Source: Paraclostridium hominis
GTDB lineage: Bacteria; Bacillota; Clostridia; Peptostreptococcales; Peptostreptococcaceae
DNA length: 64,000 bases
Direction of reading: 5' to 3'
Assembly: GCF_014306135.1 (NCBI RefSeq)
Contig: NZ_JACRWD010000001.1
Coordinates: 1,240,001-1,304,000, forward strand
Shown in pieces: positions 34,401 to 42,420 of the stretch. Every line of letters starts with the position of its first letter. The stretch's first letter is position 1. Below the pieces are notes generated by a model. It was not told the origin of the DNA. It did no database searches and worked only from the letters and a program-made list of their open reading frames with translations. The translations under genes were made by a program, and so were the position numbers.

Positions 34401-35939
34401 ACTACCACCAGCCTCAGCTTCAATACCTACACTTGATAGTGCTGCTGAGAAAGACATTATTTGTGCTTCTGTCATACCAACTTGACTACCAGCTCCAGCT
34501 AATCTTAACCCCATAGCAACAATATCTGCTTCTGTTGTAGCCATGTTATTACCTAATGCAACTACTGTACTACCTAATTTATCAAATTCACTTTGAGGCA
34601 TACCAGTAATATTTGCTAATCTAGCTAAAGAAGATGCTGCTTCATCTGCACTTAAGTTAGTAGTATCTCCAAGCATTACCATAGTTTTAGTGAAACTTAG
34701 TATACTTTCCTTTTTAATACCTAATTGTCCGGCAGCTTCAGCTACTCCAGCTATTTCAGTTGCAGCAGTTGGCATCTGCTTAGATAAGTTTCTAATACCA
34801 TCTTCCATGTTTTTCATTTCAGAGGTTGTCATATCTACTGTTTTTATAACTCCCGTAAATGCAGATTCAAAGTCTAAACTAGCTTTAGCAGATGCTACTC
34901 CAACTCCACCTATAGCTAATGTAATAGGCATTAAGTCTTGTCCTACACCCTTTATATTTTGCCCCATAGTTTTCATATCAGTTCCAACTCTATTAAAAGG
35001 CATTGTTCTTAATTCATTACTCAGTCTATTTACATCTGCTACTGTATTATTTAATTCAGTTTGATATCCGTTTAATGAATTTTCATTTTGTTCTATTTCC
35101 GTTTCTAGATGATTATAACTATCCTTTAACTGTAAAAGTTTAGTCTTTAGTTGTAACGCCTCATTAGAATTTTCTCCATATGAACTTTTAGCTTGATTTA
35201 ATTCTTGTTCACATTTATTGATAGCTTGCCCTAGTTCATTATGTTCTAATTTAGCTTTTTCTAATACATTTCCTATTTTAGATATTTCTTGTTCATATGC
35301 ATTTATTTTAGACTTTCCACTATCAATTTGGCTTGATAATCTATCCATTTCATTGCCTAATCTAGAAAAATATCCACCGCTTTGTTTTAATTCACTAGCT
35401 AATCTATTAAATTCAGATTCAGCTAAAGTAGCACTTTGGCTTATTTTAGCTAATTTATCATCTAAAGTTTCTGTTTTTTGTCCTAACTGTTGAAATTCTT
35501 GTTGTGTTTGATTTAATTCTGAAGTAAGTTTAGATATATTTGATTCGGTAGAGTTAATATCGCTCCCTAATTTATTAAGTTTTTCACTATTCTTTTGAAC
35601 TAATTCCGCTGTCTTATTCCATTCATCCGACCCTTTTTGATTAGCTTGTTCTAGTTCATTTAATTTACTAATTTGTTTTTCTACTGTACTTTCTAATTTA
35701 GTGTATGCTTCCTTTTGCTTATCTAATTTCGTTGAATATAAATCTAATTGTTTAGATGTTTTTGTTATCTTAGCATCTAATCCCACAAATGTCTTTTCGA
35801 ATCCTTCTACACCTTTCCCAGCACTTTTAAAATCTCTATCTAAGTTTTTAACTTCTTTATTAATTGCCGACATTTGTTTAGCAAAAGATCCACTTTCTAA
35901 TGCTAACTGTACGGACAGTTTACTAATTACATCACTCAA
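31467..35939 (-). CDS. Phage tail tape measure protein
   Basis: About 1,490 residues. A long N-terminal coiled coil (SKLNELEQANQKGSDEWNK-like heptads to about 300) leads to the TP901/PhageMin core (LDFESAFTGVIKTVDMT). Membrane-like segments follow at about 695-750, then a repeated KNTKDAK/KNTKEAK tract near 985-1050, more coiled coil, and a C-terminal SININAPMINIEGNA. Length sets tail length; about 1.5 kb of residues fits a long siphovirus tail. Start: TTG 35939 lies seven bases after AGGTGG, better than a TTG 12 codons upstream that overlaps the terminator hairpin. No peptidase domain is evident. Confidence 0.93.
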   Translation of the reverse strand: MSDVISKLSVQLALESGSFAKQMSAINKEVKNLDRDFKSAGKGVEGFEKTFVGLDAKITKTSKQLDLYSTKLDKQKEAYTKLESTVEKQISKLNELEQANQKGSDEWNKTAELVQKNSEKLNKLGSDINSTESNISKLTSELNQTQQEFQQLGQKTETLDDKLAKISQSATLAESEFNRLASELKQSGGYFSRLGNEMDRLSSQIDSGKSKINAYEQEISKIGNVLEKAKLEHNELGQAINKCEQELNQAKSSYGENSNEALQLKTKLLQLKDSYNHLETEIEQNENSLNGYQTELNNTVADVNRLSNELRTMPFNRVGTDMKTMGQNIKGVGQDLMPITLAIGGVGVASAKASLDFESAFTGVIKTVDMTTSEMKNMEDGIRNLSKQMPTAATEIAGVAEAAGQLGIKKESILSFTKTMVMLGDTTNLSADEAASSLARLANITGMPQSEFDKLGSTVVALGNNMATTEADIVAMGLRLAGAGSQVGMTEAQIMSFSAALSSVGIEAEAGGSAFSKVMIEMQLATEKGGEKLNNFAKVAGMSASDFKKAFETDAAGAILSFVQGLGSAEERGLSAIGILDDMGISEVRLRDSLLRAAGASGVFSEALQIGTGAWEENNALTKEAETRYNTNASKLEIMKNKMIDAAVTIGNNLMPAILSCAEWVANLSEKFAGLDSGTQTAILAIAGLAAVIPPLLILFGSTITAVGTIATAFSGTGATAGLLSGAMGALSSIALPAVVAALGLLAIAVGDSSDTLLMLQDKFGSLGVIVGGVCEFISGIWAATFSQLANVAQLGMDLIAACIDGPGGQTVKQAWDDYNNRTIALQEEAADKLTLTTTRGLSQMRNATDEQLNGCITTMDSILSQVPAIVDGNYKQAASTVATQLATMDSTQISTLQAMNDTTRMMFQGIKEGMNVDEATTQVMNNLKLMQANGKLNTETLEKDVSSAMETMKKNMDNKTKEGSKAIDKNTKEAKDKASKNTKDLAKDVDKNTKDAKSNADKNTKDAANSVKTNTDKMAKNAKTNTSKVATDTSTDFKKANKSIQQESTNMYNGAKQSFTKLAEIAKQAGSDMYNGVSKSAQKMVQSAKSSASDMYRGVTTSTRQMANQAISDWNRVRSAYSSPIRGVINVTKTQTQINKTINETVTRAMNQARTFASNNTFDMPIAIRSSIDAFKVSSEDQQILEQQLRTTKSVEEKITEILRKEIEKRKKLIDSESKNRIDAINKQKDAYNDVRKQIDYENDYNDQLNKIKDLQKQYDNISGDNSLGAKKKLDSILKQIETEQKRLEDLVQSKIDSDINSAFDDEIHRIEAEANKAKNELDNLLEPDALRDFINQTLESGVFEHINGEVSSLKDAMLEFVDEYGDGLSSIGTLIKSELIENLNIAIETMKNMTNVLGQLGVGQYRVNTRSLSLAGIDYYSDRYRNKQVSKNKDSKKKSSGGVSININAPMINIEGNADESLVNDLKSLENRLVEKIAQEIMSKLNGR

Positions 35940-35966
35940 TTTATCACCACCTATTGTAAAAAAATA

Positions 35967-35997
35967 GGGATACAACCCATATGAGCTATATCCCTAC
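35967..35997 (-). terminator. Terminator between tail chaperone and tape measure genes
   Basis: TAGGGATA pairs with TATCCCTA and is followed by seven T on the minus strand. It starts directly after the frameshifted chaperone stop codon and ends 28 bases before the tape measure start. Confidence 0.8.
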
Positions 35998-36527
35998 TTA
36001 TAAAATCTCTCTACTATCATAATTTTTATTATTTTTAGATTTACTTGGACTATTAAATTTCACATGTACATCTATCATCTTAAATAAATATCTAGGTGTT
36101 ATTTCCCAAAAATCTACATGATTAAACTGAAGTACATGATAAAATAAATATTCTAAATAATCAAAGTCCCAATCTTCACTTTTGTTTCGAGGATCTATTT
36201 CACCTCTTCTGACTTTCCCTCATTAGATTTTGGCATACTCACTTCTGCTAACTTCGCTATATATGTAAATATATTTTCCATCTCTGCAAAAGTAATCTTA
36301 TCTTCTATAGATGCTCTTTTTATTTGCTTATGGCATCTTTGTATTGATTGTACAACTATCTCTAAAACTATATTTAAATCTTGTTTAGTTATAGCATTAA
36401 ATATATCTTGCATAGACATTTCTATACCTTGCTTTCTCATTTCTGCTTGTACATTTGCTAAACATCTCATGTCCATTTTCCCATTATAAATTTGTTCTGC
36501 TAATACTATTTCAACTGTATTGTTCAT
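35998..36527 (-). CDS. Tail assembly chaperone, -1 frameshift fusion (GpG-T type)
   Basis: The 110-codon upstream frame contains GGGAAAG at 36219-36213 in the phase G GGA AAG, the same heptamer used by phage lambda G-T. Slipping back one base there skips the TAG at 36195-36197 and continues for about 65 codons through DPRNKSEDWDFDYLEYLFYH and WEITPRYLFKMID to TAA at 35998. That tail is the conserved second half of siphovirus tail chaperones. The fusion and the short form together coat the tape measure protein during tail assembly. Confidence 0.85.
36195..36527 (-). CDS. Tail assembly chaperone, unshifted form (GpG type)
   Basis: 110 residues, acidic and helical (EIVLAEQIYNGKMDMRCLANV...), directly before the tape measure gene, as expected for GpG. 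It ends at TAG 36195-36197 eight codons after the slippery heptamer. AAGGTAATG context precedes the start. Confidence 0.8.
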   Translation of the reverse strand: MNNTVEIVLAEQIYNGKMDMRCLANVQAEMRKQGIEMSMQDIFNAITKQDLNIVLEIVVQSIQRCHKQIKRASIEDKITFAEMENIFTYIAKLAEVSMPKSNEGKSEEVK

Positions 36528-36547
36528 ATATCATTACCTTCCTTTTT

Positions 36548-37063
36548 CTATATTCTCACTGAATCAAAAAATGACTCGTCGCAATTATCCATGTAATAAA
36601 TTTTCCCATCATTATGTTCTATATCAAATTCTACGTCTATATTTTCTTCTGTCGCAATCCCATTTTCTATCGTCCTAGCACCAATATTTACTGGCTTAAA
36701 AATAACTTTATATAAGCAGTATCCTAATTTTGAGCCATCATACCTTTCTTTATTAAACATTAATGCTAAATATGGAGAAGTATCTGTAGTTGTTACAGTA
36801 ACTTTATTTTTTTCTACTGAATGTCCAAAAAGAAGATTATACTCATCTGTAGTCAACCCCATAACTGATAAAATTCCAGATCCTCCTTCAAAATTAGTAA
36901 ATCTTATATTTCTTTTACCTGCTTTTTTAATTTCTGTTTTAAAGTCTAGTTGTGCCTCTATACTTTTTGCGCCTTTTATCCTTATCGGTGTATAGTATCT
37001 ATCACCGTTTAATTTCGCAACATATATATTATCTAACCCATACATCACTTTTTGTTCTATCAT
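36548..37063 (-). CDS. Major tail protein paralog B
   Basis: 171 residues of the phi13-type major tail protein family: VMYGLDNIYVAKLNGDRYYTP, LTTDEYNLLFGH, LALMFNKERYDGSKLGYCLY and GKIYYMDNCDESFFD. It is clearly homologous to the product of 37121-37660 (shared YNLLFGH, ALMF, GYCLY). It lies between paralog A and the tail chaperone, with a terminator before it. Two copies may form tube and decoration/terminator rings, or one may be a decayed duplicate; both frames are intact. Confidence 0.8.
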   Translation of the reverse strand: MIEQKVMYGLDNIYVAKLNGDRYYTPIRIKGAKSIEAQLDFKTEIKKAGKRNIRFTNFEGGSGILSVMGLTTDEYNLLFGHSVEKNKVTVTTTDTSPYLALMFNKERYDGSKLGYCLYKVIFKPVNIGARTIENGIATEENIDVEFDIEHNDGKIYYMDNCDESFFDSVRI

Positions 37064-37083
37064 CTAATCACCACTTTCTACAC

Positions 37084-37114
37084 ATAAAAAAGAGGTAGAT
37101 TTAACTCTACCTCT
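37084..37114 (-). terminator. Terminator between the two major tail protein genes
   Basis: AGAGGTAGA pairs perfectly with TCTACCTCT, followed by six T on the minus strand, seven bases beyond the paralog A stop. Confidence 0.88.
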
Positions 37115-37120
37115 AATATA

Positions 37121-37660
37121 TTATTCAGCTGGATTTACAGGTACTTTATCAAAGAAAGTTGGTGTGACTTTATCTACATAATATATTTTTCTATCAGAAG
37201 TTTCTCCTATTGTAAACTCTAATTCTATAGGTTCTTCCTCAACCTTACCTTCTTCCATTGTAGTTGCGGATATTGAAGTTGGTTTAAATTTAACATTATA
37301 TAAACAATACCCTGTTTTAGTTCCGTCTAATTTCTCTCTGCTAAACATTAATGCTACTGCTGGAGCAACATCGTTTGATTTTACTACATATCCATCTGCT
37401 CCAACTTTAGTATGCCCAAATAAAAGATTATATTCTGTTGAAGTTAAAGATAAAACTCCTAAAGTTCCTTCTCCTCCTGCAAAACCACCTATTCTTGCAA
37501 CTTCTCTATTATCTGCATAGAAAGGAGTATGTTCGAAACTTAATTCTGCCTCGACAGATTTCCCCCCTTCTATAGCTACTGGTGTAGCATATTCTCCATC
37601 TGTTAATTTCGCCACATGTATATCACTAAATCCGTACATTATTTTTTGTTCTAAACTCAT
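37121..37660 (-). CDS. Major tail protein paralog A
   Basis: 179 residues, phi13-type tail tube subunit: IMYGFSDIHVAKLTDGEYATP, GGFAGGEGTLGVLSLTSTEYNLLFGH, VALMFSREKLDGTKTGYCLY and RKIYYVDKVTPTFFDKVP. The order head-tail connectors, major tail protein, chaperone, tape measure is the siphovirus standard. It is bracketed by intrinsic terminators on both sides, suggesting a separately tuned, highly expressed unit. GGTGAT precedes the start. Confidence 0.88.
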   Translation of the reverse strand: MSLEQKIMYGFSDIHVAKLTDGEYATPVAIEGGKSVEAELSFEHTPFYADNREVARIGGFAGGEGTLGVLSLTSTEYNLLFGHTKVGADGYVVKSNDVAPAVALMFSREKLDGTKTGYCLYNVKFKPTSISATTMEEGKVEEEPIELEFTIGETSDRKIYYVDKVTPTFFDKVPVNPAE

Positions 37661-37693
37661 ATTATTATCACCGTATCCTTTTTATTTTTTAAT

Positions 37694-37720
37694 TAAAAAA
37701 GACGCTCTTATTGAACGTCT
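37694..37720 (-). terminator. Terminator before major tail protein A
   Basis: AGACG pairs with CGTCT and is followed by TTTTTT on the minus strand. It overlaps the last codons of the 112-aa gene. Confidence 0.65.
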
Positions 37721-38046
37721 GCACTTATAAATTCTTTATATATGAAATCTAAATTTTTTCCAAAGTAGTCCCCATCTTGTAAATCTCTACTATCATCAAA
37801 TTTAAATCTATTCTGTTTCATTAATTTCTTAACTTCTTTATATAACTTTAAATCAGCAGGATTTGTATACCAATAATTCAAAGCTATATAGTAAGTTTCT
37901 GATAAGTTTTTATTATCAAATCTATCCGTATCTTTTTCATTGTAAATATTAAATAAAATATACTTATCTGATTGTTTTCCACACTTCATGTAAAAAGTTG
38001 GTATATTTAATGGGCTTAAAGCGTCCTTAATTTTTTTATTAATCAC
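37708..38046 (-). CDS. Phage tail terminator/completion-like protein, 112 aa
   Basis: A small soluble alpha/beta protein (INKKIKDALSPLNIPTFYMK, KYILFNIYNEKDTDRF, YYIALNYWYTNPADLKLYKEVKKLM) placed between the HK97 gp10-like gene and the major tail protein. That is the slot of tail terminator (gpU/SPP1 gp17) proteins, and the ligated strand-helix pattern fits. It starts with GTG after GAGGTGA. The assignment is by position and pattern. Confidence 0.65.
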   Translation of the reverse strand: MINKKIKDALSPLNIPTFYMKCGKQSDKYILFNIYNEKDTDRFDNKNLSETYYIALNYWYTNPADLKLYKEVKKLMKQNRFKFDDSRDLQDGDYFGKNLDFIYKEFISADVQ

Positions 38047-38050
38047 TTTA

Positions 38051-38434
38051 TCACCTCAATTCACTTTTAATTACTTCTTTAATTGCCTCATTAGCATCCT
38101 TAACCGAGTTTTGAAATCCTCTTTTCATAAATTTCTTAGCTAGCATAACACTTGTTCCATTCTCTTGATAATAAAAATATCTTGCAACTTCCGAGTCTGC
38201 ATTCAAATTACCTATATCAATAGTTCTATTAGTTCCCGATCCTTTAAGATTACCTTTTTCTATACTAGCTTTTAATTTACCAGTTTTACCTTCTGGTGCT
38301 ATTGATATAATTTCTTCTTTAATTATATCCGCAGATTTATCTAATGCCTTATCAGCCATTCCTCTTTGAGCCTTTTTTTCCAACTCCAAGAATTTAGATA
38401 ATAAATTATCCATTCCGTTGCATTTTAAAGCCAT
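38051..38434 (-). CDS. HK97 gp10-like head-tail protein
   Basis: 127 residues matching HK97 gp10: an N-terminal helix (LLSKFLELEKKAQRGMADKALDKSADIIKEEI), then APEGKTGKLKASI and a C-terminal YYQENGTSVMLAKKFMKRGF. These proteins act in head-tail joining or as tail completion factors. The stop is followed by four bases, then the tail terminator-like gene. GGGGG precedes the start. Confidence 0.85.
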   Translation of the reverse strand: MALKCNGMDNLLSKFLELEKKAQRGMADKALDKSADIIKEEIISIAPEGKTGKLKASIEKGNLKGSGTNRTIDIGNLNADSEVARYFYYQENGTSVMLAKKFMKRGFQNSVKDANEAIKEVIKSELR

Positions 38435-38751
38435 TATTCAACCCCCTCTATAGTAAGTTGAAGAAATTGACCATCTTCTAAAATATGTACATGCCTTATA
38501 TTGTACCTTTTATTTTTATATAGTAGAAATTTATCAGAATCTATATTTCTCCTTTTACGACATATTACATGTAAGGTTAACTTTGTAGTTGCTTTATCTG
38601 CACTCATAAACTCCTTAGTTCCTTGAGTTTTTACTTTAGCTCTTAATTTATATATAGTCTTATAGTCTGTTATTTCAAATCCATTTACATCAGTTATAGT
38701 TGAAAAATCCTGTATCTCTATAACTTGTCTTAATTCGCCTGGATTTATCAT
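38434..38751 (-). CDS. Phage head closure/adaptor protein
   Basis: About 105 residues: MINPGELRQVIEIQDFSTITD and LRAKVKTQGTKEFMSADKATT are typical of the SPP1 gp16/HK97 adaptor family, a beta-barrel head stopper. ATG 38751 overlaps the TAA of the upstream gene by one base, a coupled start preferable to GTG 38760. It is part of the connector gene cluster. Confidence 0.85.
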   Translation of the reverse strand: MINPGELRQVIEIQDFSTITDVNGFEITDYKTIYKLRAKVKTQGTKEFMSADKATTKLTLHVICRKRRNIDSDKFLLYKNKRYNIRHVHILEDGQFLQLTIEGVE

Positions 38752-39059
38752 TACAACCACTTCCTATACATATCTAAAATGGACTTTAATATAAAGTTAA
38801 TACGATTATTATCATATCCAAATGCAGCAGAACGTCTTGAATAAAAATCTGAAACTAACACTAGTATGGCTATTACTATAGAGTCTATATCATCTAATTG
38901 CTCAACTGTTAGAGATGTATAATTCTTAATATAATCTTTCGCAGCATGCAAACATATCTCTATAAGAAAATCATCTTCCGTAAACTCCTCCTCTATATTT
39001 AGATGCTTTTTACAGTGTGATATATTTATAGTTGAAAACTTAGCTTTCTCATCATTCAT
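38751..39059 (-). CDS. Head-tail connector (gp6/gp15-like) protein
   Basis: 102 residues, all-helical: LIEICLHAAKDYIKNYTSLT, then IVIAILVLVSDFYSRRSAAF, the signature of the Phage_connect_1/HK97 gp6 family (the second helix with DFYxxR). It forms the ring below the portal. It follows the 80-aa gene with a one-base overlap. Confidence 0.85.
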   Translation of the reverse strand: MNDEKAKFSTINISHCKKHLNIEEEFTEDDFLIEICLHAAKDYIKNYTSLTVEQLDDIDSIVIAILVLVSDFYSRRSAAFGYDNNRINFILKSILDMYRKWL

Positions 39060-39301
39060 TAGTTATCAACCTTCTTTCTTCTACCTCTAGTTTTAGATTT
39101 TGATTCTGCATTTATATAGTCAGGAACATCTACTATCCCTTCATTTTCTTCAACATGATTATGGTTACAAGGTGCAGCCAAATTAGCTTTTATAAACTGA
39201 TTAGCTAAATCCTCATTTATTCTATGATGTTCTCCTCTTACATAAGCACATGTAGAAACATGTGAAAAATTTCTAAGTATTATTATAGATTTAGTTGCCA
39301 T
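39059..39301 (-). CDS. Small phage protein, 80 aa
   Basis: A short protein with two histidine-rich spots (GEHHRINEDLA, PCNHNHVEENEG) and a basic tail (KTRGRRKKVDN). It lies between capsid and connector genes, where small head-associated proteins are common. No family is recognised; a metal or DNA contact is possible. GGAGGTGATG context gives a strong start. Confidence 0.6.
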   Translation of the reverse strand: MATKSIIILRNFSHVSTCAYVRGEHHRINEDLANQFIKANLAAPCNHNHVEENEGIVDVPDYINAESKSKTRGRRKKVDN

Positions 39302-39352
39302 TGCATCACCTCCAAATGATATTAGAGGTAGGATATTTCACCTACCCCAAAT

Positions 39353-40486
39353 TTAATTTACACACTCTAAATAAGCCACTGCTTCACCTAATAATCTTTT
39401 TATATCTAATCTAGCATTAGCTTTTATAGCAGTAGAATCATTTAAAAATCCAACGGATGTATCTTTTTGTATAGTTAAATTCTTTCTTAAACCAACAACT
39501 ATAGCCTTATTGAGATTTGCAAATAATATAGCTTTCTTATTTTCTCCAGCATTTAATCCTTCTACATAATCGTTAACTATTACAGGTTTTCCTAGTAATC
39601 TGTAAGTTTCTCCAAAAGGAACATCTGCATATGAATTTACTAAAAGAGGTCTATCTTGAGAATCTTTTAATTTAGATAATGCTTTACAAGTTTGATCATT
39701 TAATATCCAACATGCATCTTTTCTATAAGCCAATGGTAATGCATGATATATATCCACTATATCATCTGCGCTTATTACTCCATTAGATGATTGAACTACC
39801 TTATGAGCTCCTTCAGATTCATTTACACCATCTAATCCTTTTAATTTTGAATTTCCTTTAACTATTAATTTATCTAAACTTCTAGCTAGCGAATCAGTCA
39901 ACTCTTGCTTTAAAAATCCTTCTAAATCATAGTCATTATCTTCTAAAATTTCATTTGATGCAATAACTAAGTTCGTTATCTTTTCTGAATGTAAATCTAC
40001 AGTTTCAAAATTTTGTTTCTTTGCAACATATTCTCCTAGCTCTTCTGTTAATACGAATTCTCCTAAATTACCTTTTGCAACAGGAATAACATGATCTCCT
40101 TTTACAGTAATCTTTCTCACTTTAGAATATAATGGAGATACATACTCTAGTCCCTTTAGTATAGAATCTGCATATGTAGTTTTTATAACTTTACCATCTG
40201 TTCCTTTAGTATACTCATTAGCTCTTTCTTCTAATTTTATTTCATTTCCGTTTTTTATTTCACTTCTTAACTCCACTTTATCAGCGCCCTTTCTTTCTTC
40301 TATTTTAGTTTCAACTTTATTTAGCTTAGCAACAGTTTCTAATGCTCGTATTTCTTCATCTATTCTTTCAATTTCAGCTTCTTTTTCCTTAAATAATTTA
40401 AGATCAAAACTTCTTTCTTCTTTAGTCATATTAGTCATTTCTTCTACTATTAAATTTCTATTTTCTTGTAATTGTTTTATTTTCAT
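39353..40486 (-). CDS. HK97-fold major capsid protein with N-terminal scaffold
   Basis: 377 residues. The first 100 form a charged coiled coil (the delta/scaffolding domain cut off by the protease). KTTYADSILKGLEYVSPLYSK begins the HK97 fold, which continues with NEILEDNDYDLEGFLKQEL and LPLAYRKDACWILNDQTCKAL and ends in ARLDIKRLLGEAVAYLE. The upstream protease gene agrees. AAAGGAA precedes the start. Confidence 0.93.
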   Translation of the reverse strand: MKIKQLQENRNLIVEEMTNMTKEERSFDLKLFKEKEAEIERIDEEIRALETVAKLNKVETKIEERKGADKVELRSEIKNGNEIKLEERANEYTKGTDGKVIKTTYADSILKGLEYVSPLYSKVRKITVKGDHVIPVAKGNLGEFVLTEELGEYVAKKQNFETVDLHSEKITNLVIASNEILEDNDYDLEGFLKQELTDSLARSLDKLIVKGNSKLKGLDGVNESEGAHKVVQSSNGVISADDIVDIYHALPLAYRKDACWILNDQTCKALSKLKDSQDRPLLVNSYADVPFGETYRLLGKPVIVNDYVEGLNAGENKKAILFANLNKAIVVGLRKNLTIQKDTSVGFLNDSTAIKANARLDIKRLLGEAVAYLECVN

Positions 40487-40540
40487 AGTAAATTCCTTTC
40501 AATTTATAGCCCCGACCGACTATTACCATTATTTCTTTTG

Positions 40541-40569
40541 CATAAAAATAACACCCTAGTTCGAGTGCT
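40541..40569 (-). terminator. Hairpin between protease and capsid genes
   Basis: AGCACTC pairs with GGGTGTT (two G-U pairs), followed by ATTTTTAT on the minus strand. A weak intrinsic terminator is likely. Confidence 0.5.
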
Positions 40570-40572
40570 TTA

Positions 40573-41172
40573 TTATTTTAATTCATGTAATTTTACTTTA
40601 GCTTTGTAAAAATCCATATTTACTTCTTCTTTTTTAGGTAGTATTTTACTTAATTCTATACTTCGCGCTTGAACAGTAGTATCATTATAAGCTCCAACAC
40701 TAACCAGTGATATTTCTTCTAAATTTAAATCTGTTATTGTTCTTATTCTCATATCCTTTTCATCATAAGTCCAATTGTCTTCCACTCCCCAGAATCCAAA
40801 ACTAAACTCTCTTAATATTTTAGATTTTATTAATTCATAACAATCTTTATTGAGTTGAGTTGCTGGTAGTTCTGCTCTCATCCATAAACCTTCTTCTCGT
40901 TCTTCAAGTTGTAATGTTTTAGACTTCATACTAGCCATTAAGTTGTTTGAGTTATGATTGAATAATAAAAATATATCTTTGTTATTTTCTATACTTCTAT
41001 TTATAGCTTTTTCAAATGTTCCTTTTGCTATTATTTCCTGAAATTCACCCCAAATAACTTTACTTTTTTGACCTACAACATTAACTATACCTTCTATAAT
41101 CATCTTATTTTCAGTGTTATCAATTGCCCTAAGTTCTATGTCAAAATCATTTCTAAATTCGAGTTTATTCAT
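40573..41172 (-). CDS. HK97-family prohead protease
   Basis: 199 residues of the U35 type: IIEGIVNVVGQKSKVIWGEFQEIIAKGTF, LFNHNSNNLMASMKS (catalytic histidine), LREFSFGF, and LEEISLVSVGAYNDT with the active-site serine. It removes the capsid scaffold domain during maturation. It overlaps the portal stop codon by eight bases, so translation is coupled. Confidence 0.92.
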   Translation of the reverse strand: MNKLEFRNDFDIELRAIDNTENKMIIEGIVNVVGQKSKVIWGEFQEIIAKGTFEKAINRSIENNKDIFLLFNHNSNNLMASMKSKTLQLEEREEGLWMRAELPATQLNKDCYELIKSKILREFSFGFWGVEDNWTYDEKDMRIRTITDLNLEEISLVSVGAYNDTTVQARSIELSKILPKKEEVNMDFYKAKVKLHELK

Positions 41173-42406
41173 ATTCCTCTATCACCTCTTTCTTAATATC
41201 ATTTAATTTTGTAACTGATTGAGTATTCCATTTCTCACCATTTTCATCAATAATCATATTGAACTTAGATAGTAGTAATGTATCTGCACCTTTAATTGAT
41301 TTCTTATTTAACTTATTTCTAGCCTCGTTTATAGTAAATATGCCACCTTCAACACCATCTTTATAATATTTCATTTCAGTAGATTTATCAGTTCTTAACA
41401 AATTATCTATATTAAATTCAAAAAAATACTCACCATTTTTCTCACTTTCAAGCAGTAAATAATGATTAAATACCTCTTCTACTTGTCTAATGTATGCTAA
41501 TAAACAATACTTTAAAAAATATAAATCACTTTGCTCACTTCTATTAGCTGTGCCTTTTAACATATCAGGAGGGACTTTTAATAATCTTGCTATTTCATCA
41601 ACACTAAATTCACTTGATTTTAATGCCTCAATATCGCTAGGGCTTAATGAAATTGGCATAAAATCTATATCTTTATTTAAAACCATAACTGTACCATTAG
41701 ATTTTCCAGCAAAAAACTCTCTCATTTTAGAAGTTAAGTTACGTTTATCATCAGCATTCATTTCAGAAGGCACTTTCATCATCCCTTTTATAAATGCACC
41801 ATTTTCAAGAGTTGCGCCCTGGTATTGATTTAATGAATTTGCTATTCCTAACACATCTGAACCATGTTCAAGTATTCCCTTACCTTCTATCCCATTTTTA
41901 CTGTATCTAGCTAAGTTTATCATTTCGTAGTTATTGCAAGTCATTTCCCTATCCCCTAATTTAAACTCATATGTACAAGATAAACCATCTTCAGTCATAT
42001 ACTTTTTTGGCTGAACATCTTCAACTAAATGCAAACTCGATATACTGTTTCCTTTTCTTTGAATATATAAATATCCATTACCCTCTAATATAGCTTGTCT
42101 TAAAAAAGTATCTTTCATATTAAATGACGATGTACTTTGATTACAAGCAACATTTAGTAGATAGTGCAATTTATCATCACTTACCCTTACTTTTGATCCA
42201 TCTTCTAGCCTATGATATTTGTATATAGGTAAACTAGCTAATGTCTCAGATATTAAGGATAATCCATTATTTAATGCACTTATCTTCAGAGCAATATCTT
42301 CTTTAGTATCAGAATATCCATCAAACCCTGTTTTACTAATATCAGAACTCATATCTGTCTCTACTTTATCTTTCTTACCACTTATTAAATCTCTAAGTAA
42401 TCCCAA
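41165..42406 (-). CDS. Phage portal protein (HK97 family)
   Basis: 413 residues. LYKYHRLEDGSKVRVSDDKLHYLL and NGYLYIQRKGNSISSLHLV in the wing, then SPSDIEALKSSEFSVDEIARLLKVPPDMLKG, the highly conserved portal stretch. The dodecameric portal is the DNA entry channel. It starts with TTG after AAGGAGGTGA, and begins about 14 bases after the terminase gene. Confidence 0.93.
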   Translation of the reverse strand: MGLLRDLISGKKDKVETDMSSDISKTGFDGYSDTKEDIALKISALNNGLSLISETLASLPIYKYHRLEDGSKVRVSDDKLHYLLNVACNQSTSSFNMKDTFLRQAILEGNGYLYIQRKGNSISSLHLVEDVQPKKYMTEDGLSCTYEFKLGDREMTCNNYEMINLARYSKNGIEGKGILEHGSDVLGIANSLNQYQGATLENGAFIKGMMKVPSEMNADDKRNLTSKMREFFAGKSNGTVMVLNKDIDFMPISLSPSDIEALKSSEFSVDEIARLLKVPPDMLKGTANRSEQSDLYFLKYCLLAYIRQVEEVFNHYLLLESEKNGEYFFEFNIDNLLRTDKSTEMKYYKDGVEGGIFTINEARNKLNKKSIKGADTLLLSKFNMIIDENGEKWNTQSVTKLNDIKKEVIEEYE

Positions 42407-42420
42407 TATTTCACCTCCTT

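Noticed and set aside
32713..35064. Several long plus-strand frames opposite the tape measure gene
   Set aside because: They are serine/alanine/leucine-rich shadows of the coiled-coil gene in other frames, with no ribosome-binding sites.
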